DNA from: CAZJFH01 sp964545205
Lineage (GTDB): Bacteria; Pseudomonadota; Alphaproteobacteria; Rhodospirillales; Magnetospirillaceae
Direction: 5' to 3'
NCBI GenBank assembly: GCA_964545205.1
Contig: CAZJFH010000088.1
Coordinates: forward strand, 1-19,440
Length of the DNA: 19,440 nt
Position numbers and translations under genes: made by a program. The stretch's first letter is position 1, and every line of letters begins with the position of its first letter. This document shows positions 14,389 to 19,440 of the stretch, one piece after another. The notes under the pieces are model-generated. The model was given only the letters and a program-made list of their open reading frames with translations, did not search any database and was not told where the DNA came from.

Positions 14389-16233
14389 ATGTCCAAGGCA
14401 CCGTTCGCCAAGATCAATTTCGCGCCGGCCGCGGTCGACGTTCGGCCGCTGGCCGATGGCGGTTTCGTGCTGCGCTCGCCGCAGGAGCTGGAGCCCTATG
14501 CCCGCTGCGTCGGCGACCTTCTGTGCCACTGGGCCGAGCGCACCCCCGGCCGCGTGTTCCTGGCCCAGCGCGACTCCTCGGGCGGCTGGCGCAAGGTCAC
14601 CTACGGCGAGGCCTGGACGCTGGTGCGGGCGATCGGCCAGTCGCTGCTCGACCGCGGCCTGTCGGCCGAGCGCCCGGTCGCCGTGCTGTCCGACAACGGC
14701 ATCGACCACGCGCTGCTGTCGCTCGGCTGCATGCATGTCGGCGTGCCGGTGGCCCCCGTCTCGCCGGCCTATTCGCTGATGAGCAAGGACCACGAGAAGC
14801 TGCGGCACATCCTCGGCCTGCTGACCCCCGGCATGGTCTACGCCGCCGACGGCGCCAAGTTCGCCACCGCGCTCAAGGCCGTCGACCTCGGCGGCGCCGA
14901 GCTGGTGGTCTCCGACAACGCCCCCGCCGACCTCCCCGCCACCAGCTTCGCCAGCCTGTGCGACAACAGCCCGGGCGAGGCGGTCGAGCGCGCCTTCGCC
15001 CTGGTCCGCCCGACCACCCTCGCCAAGATTCTGTTCACCTCGGGCTCGACGGCGATGCCCAAGGGCGTGATCAACACGCACCGCATGATGTGCTCGAACC
15101 AGCAGGCCATCGCCCAGGTCTGGCCGTTCCTGTCCGAGCGGCCGCCGGTCATCGTCGACTGGCTGCCGTGGAACCACACCTTCGGCGGCAACCACAACTT
15201 CAACATGATCCTGCGCCACGGCGGCACGCTCTATGTCGACGAGGGCAAGCCGGTGCCGGGGCTGATCGAGAAGACCGTCGCCAACCTCAAGGAGGTCTCG
15301 CCGACGCTGTACTTCAACGTGCCGCGCGGCTTCGACATGCTGATCCCCCACCTCGCCCGGGACGAGGATCTGCGCAACAGCTTCTTCCGCAACCTCGACC
15401 TGATCTTCTACGCCGGCGCCGCCCTGCCGCAGAATCTGTGGGACGCGCTCGAGGACCTGTCGGTCAAGGCGCGCGGCAGGCGCGTGCGCATGGTCTCGGC
15501 CTGGGGTGCGACCGAGACGGCGCCGATGATCACCACCGTGCATTTCGACATCGACCGCGCCGGCGTCATCGGCCTGCCCGCCCCCGGCGCCGAGCTGAAG
15601 TTCGTGCCCAACGCCGGCAAGCTGGAGATGCGGGTCAAGGGCCCGTGCGTCACCCCCGGCTACTACAAGGCCGAGGAGCTCACCAAGGCGGCGTTCGACG
15701 CCGACGGCTTCTACCAGATCGGCGACGCCGGCCGCTTCGCCGACGCCAACGATCCGTCGAAGGGCGTCGTCTTCGACGGCCGCGTCGCCGAGGACTTCAA
15801 GCTGATGTCGGGCACCTGGGTCCATGTCGGCGCGCTGCGGGTCAAGGCGATCGCCGACTGCGCCCCGGTGATCCAGGACGCGGTGATCACCGGCCACGAC
15901 CGCGAGGAGGTCGGCATGCTGGCCTTCGCCAGCGCCGCCGGCTGCGCCGCCCTGTGCCCCGACGCCGGCCCCGACACGCCGCTCGCCAGCCTGGTGCAGC
16001 GCCACGAGGTGCGCGAGCACCTGGCGGCGGCGATGAAGAAGGCGGCGCAGGCGGCGACCGGCAGCTCGACCCGCATCACCCGCGCGATCCTGATGGCGGA
16101 ACCGCCGAACATCGACGCCAACGAGATCACCGACAAGGGCTACATCAACCAGCGCGCCGTCCTGATGCGCCGCGCCGCCCTGGTCGAAAGGCTCTACGCC
16201 GCGGGCGACGATCCCGAGGTGGTGCGGATCTGA
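14389..16233 (+). CDS. fcs: Feruloyl-CoA synthase-like acyl-CoA ligase (AMP-forming)
   Basis: The product is 614 residues, the typical length of feruloyl-CoA synthases, which activate ferulate and other hydroxycinnamates with ATP and CoA. The P-loop LFTSGSTAMPKG is at 215-226, followed by VINTHRMMCSNQ and WLPWNHTFGGNHNFN, both very characteristic of the Fcs subgroup. WGATETAP holds the adenine and acyl pocket, and the C-terminal ITDKGYINQRAVL (K583) corresponds to the adenylation lysine in Fcs proteins. One oddity is A222 where most family members have Gly (STG). The ATG is preceded by an AGGTAGAG ribosome binding site. It lies between the importer genes and a thiolase, so the ligand imported is probably its substrate. 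Related enzymes also act on other aryl acids, so exact specificity is inferred. Confidence 0.88.
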   Translation: MSKAPFAKINFAPAAVDVRPLADGGFVLRSPQELEPYARCVGDLLCHWAERTPGRVFLAQRDSSGGWRKVTYGEAWTLVRAIGQSLLDRGLSAERPVAVLSDNGIDHALLSLGCMHVGVPVAPVSPAYSLMSKDHEKLRHILGLLTPGMVYAADGAKFATALKAVDLGGAELVVSDNAPADLPATSFASLCDNSPGEAVERAFALVRPTTLAKILFTSGSTAMPKGVINTHRMMCSNQQAIAQVWPFLSERPPVIVDWLPWNHTFGGNHNFNMILRHGGTLYVDEGKPVPGLIEKTVANLKEVSPTLYFNVPRGFDMLIPHLARDEDLRNSFFRNLDLIFYAGAALPQNLWDALEDLSVKARGRRVRMVSAWGATETAPMITTVHFDIDRAGVIGLPAPGAELKFVPNAGKLEMRVKGPCVTPGYYKAEELTKAAFDADGFYQIGDAGRFADANDPSKGVVFDGRVAEDFKLMSGTWVHVGALRVKAIADCAPVIQDAVITGHDREEVGMLAFASAAGCAALCPDAGPDTPLASLVQRHEVREHLAAAMKKAAQAATGSSTRITRAILMAEPPNIDANEITDKGYINQRAVLMRRAALVERLYAAGDDPEVVRI

Positions 16234-16238
16234 CCACT

Positions 16239-16262
16239 CCCTCTCCCGCCTGCGGGAGAGGG
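16239..16262. repeat. Dispersed palindrome, copy 2 (ligase-thiolase gap, left)
   Basis: CCCTCTCCCGC (16239-16249) and GCGGGAGAGGG (16252-16262) form a perfect 11-bp stem with a CT centre, five bases past the ligase stop. Together with copy 3 it frames a larger inverted arrangement in which GGGTGAGGG (16266-16274) pairs with CCCTCACCC (16316-16324). Confidence 0.9.
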
Positions 16263-16265
16263 TCG

Positions 16266-16324
16266 GGGTGAGGGTGTCTTACGGCCGCAGGCCGGACATG
16301 ATCCCGCCGCCGCCCCCCTCACCC
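16266..16324. repeat. Outer inverted repeat joining palindrome copies 2 and 3
   Basis: GGGTGAGGG (16266-16274) is the exact reverse complement of CCCTCACCC (16316-16324). The arms lie just inside copies 2 and 3, so the whole 130-base gap is one symmetrical composite element. The 41-base centre contains a smaller palindrome (CGGCCGCAGGCCG, 16282-16294). It looks like a mobile or recombinogenic intergenic repeat, not a promoter. Confidence 0.75.
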
Positions 16325-16342
16325 TCCCGCTTCGCGGGCCCC

Positions 16343-16368
16343 TCCCTCTCCCGCGCGCGGGAGAGGGA
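16343..16368. repeat. Dispersed palindrome, copy 3 (ligase-thiolase gap, right)
   Basis: TCCCTCTCCCGC (16343-16354) and GCGGGAGAGGGA (16357-16368) form a perfect 12-bp stem with a GC centre. It ends 22 bases before the thiolase start, and a smaller CCCGC-TTC-GCGGG hairpin (16326-16338) sits beside it. Confidence 0.9.
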
Positions 16369-16390
16369 ATGACATGCGACGAGGACACTG

Positions 16391-17617
16391 ATGACCTTCT
16401 TCGGCACCCGTTACGACGACACCTGGCTGGTGGGCGGCGCCCGGACCGGCTTTGCCGACTACAACGGCGCGCTGGCCGCCGTCTCGCCGACCGATCTCGG
16501 CATCAAGGCGGCGCGCGGCGCCTTCGAGCGCACCGGCGTCGCCGCGGCCGAGGTCGACGCCGTCGTCGCCGCCAACATGGCGCAGTCGGATTTCGACGCC
16601 TATTACCTGCCGCGCCATGTCGGCCTGTATTCCGGCGTGCCGCTGGAGGTGCCGGCGCTGCTGGTGCACCGTCTGTGCGGCTCGGGCTTCGAGACCATCC
16701 TGCAGGCCGCCGACGCCATCGCGCTCGGCAAGGCGCGCAACGTGCTGTGCGTCGGCGCCGAGTCGATGTCGCGCAACCCGATCAGCGCCTACACCCATCG
16801 CGGCGGCTTCAAGATGGGCCAGGTCGAGTTCAAGGACTTCCTGTGGGAGGCGACGCTGGACACCGCGTCGAACACCCGCATGGGCGACACCGCCGAGAAC
16901 CTGGCGAAGAAATACGGCATCTCCCGCGACGCGGTCGACGACTTCGCCGCCGAGAGCTTCCGCCGCGCCCAGGCCTCGGCCGAATTCCGCGCCGGCGAGA
17001 TCGTGCCGGTGGTCAGCGAGAAATTCGCGCTCGACGGCTATCGCGATCGCGGCATCCGCCTGCCGCGCGGCGTCGAGTCCTTCGCCGCCGACGACCATGT
17101 CCGCCCGACCCCGCGCGAGGTGCTGGCGAAGCTCAAGCCGGCCTTCGGCGGCGTGCAGACCGGCGGCAATTCCTCGGCCATCGTCGACGGCGCCGCCGCC
17201 GCCATCGTCGCCTCGGGCGCCTACGTCCGCGACGCCGGGCTGACGCCGCTGGCCCGCGTCGTCGCCGGGGTCTCGGTCGGCGTGCCGCCCGAGATCATGG
17301 GCATCGGCCCGGCGCCGGCGATCCGCGCCCTGCTCGACCGGCTGGAGATGAAGCTCTCCGACATCGACCTGTTCGAGATCAACGAGGCCTTCGGCGCCCA
17401 GTACCTGGCGGTCGAGCGCGAGCTCGGCCTCGACCGGGACCGGGTCAACGTCAACGGCGGCGCCATCGCCATCGGCCACCCGCTGGCCGCCTCGGGCACC
17501 CGCCTGACGGTGACGCTGGCCCGCGAGCTGGCGCGCCGCGGCGGCCGCTACGGCATCGCCTCGGCCTGCGCCGGCGGCGGCCAGGGCGTCGCCGTTCTGG
17601 TGGAGAACGTGACGTAG
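16391..17617 (+). CDS. Thiolase (acetyl-CoA acyltransferase family)
   Basis: The product is 408 residues, the usual length for a degradative thiolase. The nucleophilic cysteine is C96 in HRLCGSGFE, the His is H363 in GGAIAIGHPLAASG, and the second catalytic cysteine is C393 in SACAGGGQG. The NEAFGAQ segment is also present, so all active-site elements are intact. It would cleave a 3-ketoacyl-CoA with CoA, releasing acetyl-CoA, after the 3-hydroxyacyl-CoA dehydrogenase encoded at 8385-9452. The ATG has a GAGGA stretch about seven bases upstream. His replaces the Asn often seen before RLCGSG and Phe-Glu follows instead of Leu-Gln, pointing to a substrate-specialised subfamily. It is flanked on both sides by palindromic repeats. 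Confidence 0.94.
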   Translation: MTFFGTRYDDTWLVGGARTGFADYNGALAAVSPTDLGIKAARGAFERTGVAAAEVDAVVAANMAQSDFDAYYLPRHVGLYSGVPLEVPALLVHRLCGSGFETILQAADAIALGKARNVLCVGAESMSRNPISAYTHRGGFKMGQVEFKDFLWEATLDTASNTRMGDTAENLAKKYGISRDAVDDFAAESFRRAQASAEFRAGEIVPVVSEKFALDGYRDRGIRLPRGVESFAADDHVRPTPREVLAKLKPAFGGVQTGGNSSAIVDGAAAAIVASGAYVRDAGLTPLARVVAGVSVGVPPEIMGIGPAPAIRALLDRLEMKLSDIDLFEINEAFGAQYLAVERELGLDRDRVNVNGGAIAIGHPLAASGTRLTVTLARELARRGGRYGIASACAGGGQGVAVLVENVT

Positions 17618-17619
17618 TC

Positions 17620-17643
17620 CCCTCTCCCGCTCGCGGGAGAGGG
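17620..17643. repeat. Dispersed palindrome, copy 4 (thiolase-acyl-CoA dehydrogenase gap)
   Basis: CCCTCTCCCGC (17620-17630) and GCGGGAGAGGG (17633-17643) form a perfect 11-bp stem with a TC centre, two bases after the thiolase stop. A second hairpin, CCCAGCC-GCA-GGCTGGG (17649-17665), follows at once. Confidence 0.9.
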
Positions 17644-17722
17644 AGGGGCCCAGCCGCAGGCTGGGAGGGTGAGGGCGGCGCTCCGGCCTGATCGCCACGC
17701 TCAGGCGCGGCCCCCACCCCGG

Positions 17723-17746
17723 CCCTCCCCCGCAGGCGGGGGAGGG
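17723..17746. repeat. Variant palindrome in the same gap
   Basis: CCCTCCCCCGC (17723-17733) and GCGGGGGAGGG (17736-17746) form a perfect 11-bp stem with an AG centre. One position in each arm differs from copies 1-4 (T to C and A to G, matching changes), so pairing has been kept while the sequence drifted. It ends 29 bases before the acyl-CoA dehydrogenase start. Confidence 0.88.
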
Positions 17747-17775
17747 AGAGTCAACGAGGCAGGACCAGAACGACC

Positions 17776-19425
17776 ATGATCGACTACCGCTCCCCCGTCG
17801 CCGACATCCTGTTCGCCCTGCGCCACGGCGCCCGCGCGCAGCGTCTGCCGCACTGGGACGACGAGCTGGCGGCCGAGGTGCTGACCCAGGCCGGCCGCTT
17901 CGTCGACGAGGTGATCGCGCCGCTCGACGTCGTCGGCGACGAGACGCATGCGCGGCTCGAAGGCGGCCGCGTCAAGATGCCGCCGGCCTTCGTCGCCGCC
18001 TACCGCCGCTTCGCCGACGGCGGCTGGCCCGGCCTCGCGGTGCCCGAGGAGCACGGCGGCCAGGGCCTGCCGCACGTCCTGGCGTCGTGCCTGTCCGAGA
18101 TGCTGTCGGGCGCGTGCATCAGCTATCAGATGGTGCTCAGCCTGGCCCAGGGCGCCCAGCGCACGCTGGCGACGAACGGCTCGGCGACCCAGAAGGCGAC
18201 CTGGCTGCCGCGCCTGGCCGGCGGCGAGTGGCTGGCCAGCATGTGCCTGACCGAGCCGCAGGCGGGATCGGACCTGGGGCTGGTGCGCACCGTGGCGATG
18301 CCGCAGGCCGACGGCTCGTGGCGGATCACCGGGTCGAAGATCTTCATCTCCGGCGGCGACCAGGACATGACCGGCAAGGTCGTGCATCTGGTGCTGGCGC
18401 GCACGCCCGACGCGCCGCCCGGCGTCAAGGGCCTGGCGCTGTTCCTGTGCCCCTCCGAATTCGACGACGGCCGCCGCAACGCGGTGCAGGTGGTGCGGCT
18501 CGAGGACAAGATGGGCATGCACGCCTCGCCGACCTGCCAGATGGCCTTCGACGCCGCCCATGCCGAGATCGTCGGCGCGCCCGGCGAGGGCTTGGCGCGC
18601 ATGTTCACGATGATGAACGCCGAACGCCTCGACGTCGCCGTGCAGGGCGTCGGCCTGGCCGACGTGGCGGCGCAGCGCGCCCGCGCCTATGCGATGCAGC
18701 GCCGCCAGGGCCGCGTGCCGGGCGAGAAGGAGACGGCGGTGATCGTCCGCCACGCCGACGTCCGCCGCATGCTGCTGCAGCAGCTCGCCCTGGCGCTCGG
18801 CAGCCGGGCGCTGGTGCTCGACACCATCGTCGAGCTCGACCTCGGCGAGCGGCCGGCGCTGCTCGAGTTCCTGACGCCGGTGTGCAAGGCCTTCGCCACC
18901 GACGCGGCGATGACCGCCGCCGATCTCGCCATCCAGATCCATGGCGGCTACGGCTTCCTGCGCGAATACCGGGTCGAGCAGATCGTCCGCGACGGCCGCA
19001 TCACCCGCATCTACGAGGGCACCAACGGCATCCAGGCGATGACCCTGGCCGGGCGCTGCCTGCAGCTCGACGGCGGCGCCGCCGCCCGCGCCTTCGCCGC
19101 CTGGGCCGAGGACGCCGCCGCCGCGGCGCCGGCCGAGACCGCCGCCGCCCTGCGCGCCGCCCTCGCCGACTGGACGCGCGCCGCCGACGCCGTCGCCGCC
19201 CGGCGCGATCCCGGCCCGGTCGCCGACGCCTTCATGCGCCTGACCGGACTGGTGGCGCTCGGCGCCGCCTGGGCGCGGCTCGAAGCGGCCGCCGACCAGG
19301 CGCCCGAACCGGCGCTGTACCGCGCCGCCGCGACCTTCGCCCGCGACTGGCTGCTGCCCGAGACCGCGCATCTCGCCGGCCTGTGCGTCGCCGGCAAGGC
19401 GATTCCGGAGTTGCCGCTGGACTAG
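17776..19425 (+). CDS. Acyl-CoA dehydrogenase (large form with extra C-terminal domain)
   Basis: The product is 549 residues, larger than classical acyl-CoA dehydrogenases (about 380-400). It resembles the DmdC-like group with an additional C-terminal domain after about residue 440. FAD-binding landmarks are MCLTEPQAGSDLG (about 156-168) and the ITGSKIFISGGDQD strand. The second half has IQIHGGYGFLREYRVEQIVRD and IYEGTNGIQAM, in which E414 is the probable catalytic base. The enzyme introduces the alpha-beta double bond into an acyl-CoA and passes electrons to ETF. It may act on an aryl-propanoyl-CoA or on a later saturated intermediate. The ATG has only a weak AGGA upstream. Its stop is 15 bases from the right edge, so any downstream hydratase is not visible. 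Confidence 0.92.
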   Translation: MIDYRSPVADILFALRHGARAQRLPHWDDELAAEVLTQAGRFVDEVIAPLDVVGDETHARLEGGRVKMPPAFVAAYRRFADGGWPGLAVPEEHGGQGLPHVLASCLSEMLSGACISYQMVLSLAQGAQRTLATNGSATQKATWLPRLAGGEWLASMCLTEPQAGSDLGLVRTVAMPQADGSWRITGSKIFISGGDQDMTGKVVHLVLARTPDAPPGVKGLALFLCPSEFDDGRRNAVQVVRLEDKMGMHASPTCQMAFDAAHAEIVGAPGEGLARMFTMMNAERLDVAVQGVGLADVAAQRARAYAMQRRQGRVPGEKETAVIVRHADVRRMLLQQLALALGSRALVLDTIVELDLGERPALLEFLTPVCKAFATDAAMTAADLAIQIHGGYGFLREYRVEQIVRDGRITRIYEGTNGIQAMTLAGRCLQLDGGAAARAFAAWAEDAAAAAPAETAAALRAALADWTRAADAVAARRDPGPVADAFMRLTGLVALGAAWARLEAAADQAPEPALYRAAATFARDWLLPETAHLAGLCVAGKAIPELPLD

Positions 19426-19440
19426 GCACTTCGAACGCGC

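Noticed and set aside
14335..17746. CRISPR-like repeat array
   Set aside because: The palindromes are separated by whole genes or irregular gaps, with no regular spacers and no cas genes.
17701..19371. 556-codon open frame on the minus strand opposite the acyl-CoA dehydrogenase
   Set aside because: Shadow of a conserved gene; it also begins inside a catalytic region and shows no family motif.

Overview
The window is GC-rich, densely coded bacterial DNA. The protein families present, the high GC content, the ATGA/GTGA-coupled operons and the dispersed CCCTCTCCCGC-type palindromes fit an alphaproteobacterium, probably Rhodospirillales-like. That placement is inference; there is no rRNA or other phylogenetic marker here. 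I see no tRNA, rRNA, CRISPR array, insertion sequence, prophage or origin. No gene-free stretch exceeds about 200 bases.

Layout from left to right. (1) Positions 1-1539, minus strand: the start of a branched-chain amino acid type (Liv/HAAT) ABC importer. It has a Sec-exported substrate-binding protein, a strong hairpin, then the first 88 codons of a LivH permease that runs off the left edge. (2) Positions 1726-5265: a divergent cluster. A PaaA-like ferritin-fold di-iron oxygenase and a 117-residue protein of unknown family point left. A PaaX-family repressor and an adrenodoxin-reductase-type flavoprotein, joined by a GTGA overlap, point right. I rate this the least conventional part of the window. 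(3) Positions 5405-8404, plus strand: cell-wall genes, namely a YcbB/LdtD-type L,D-transpeptidase and a MepK/YcbK-type (DUF882) peptidase. They are followed by a GTGA-coupled HExxH protein resembling the EF-P hydroxylase EpmC. (4) Positions 8385-9452, minus strand: a 3-hydroxyacyl-CoA dehydrogenase that converges on the previous gene with a 20-bp overlap. (5) Positions 9630-19425, plus strand: a transport and catabolism unit. It comprises a Tat-type substrate-binding protein, LivH, LivM, LivG and LivF (tightly coupled), a feruloyl-CoA synthase-like ligase, a thiolase and an acyl-CoA dehydrogenase.

How the genes may work together. Section 5 with the divergent dehydrogenase of section 4 supplies an importer, a CoA ligase, an acyl-CoA dehydrogenase, a 3-hydroxyacyl-CoA dehydrogenase and a thiolase. 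This is nearly a complete route for importing a carboxylic acid (plausibly a hydroxycinnamate or other aryl-propenoate) and shortening its side chain by CoA-dependent beta-oxidation. An enoyl-CoA hydratase is not in the window. Section 2 could hold an aromatic acyl-CoA oxygenase with its own repressor and a reductase, but it lacks the usual PaaB, PaaC and PaaE partners. Section 3 pairs an enzyme that makes 3-3 peptidoglycan cross-links with one that may cleave them.

Non-coding structure is informative. Both Liv-type clusters have a strong hairpin between the binding-protein gene and the permease gene. A family of 11-12-bp perfect palindromes fills all three gaps among livF, ligase, thiolase and acyl-CoA dehydrogenase.
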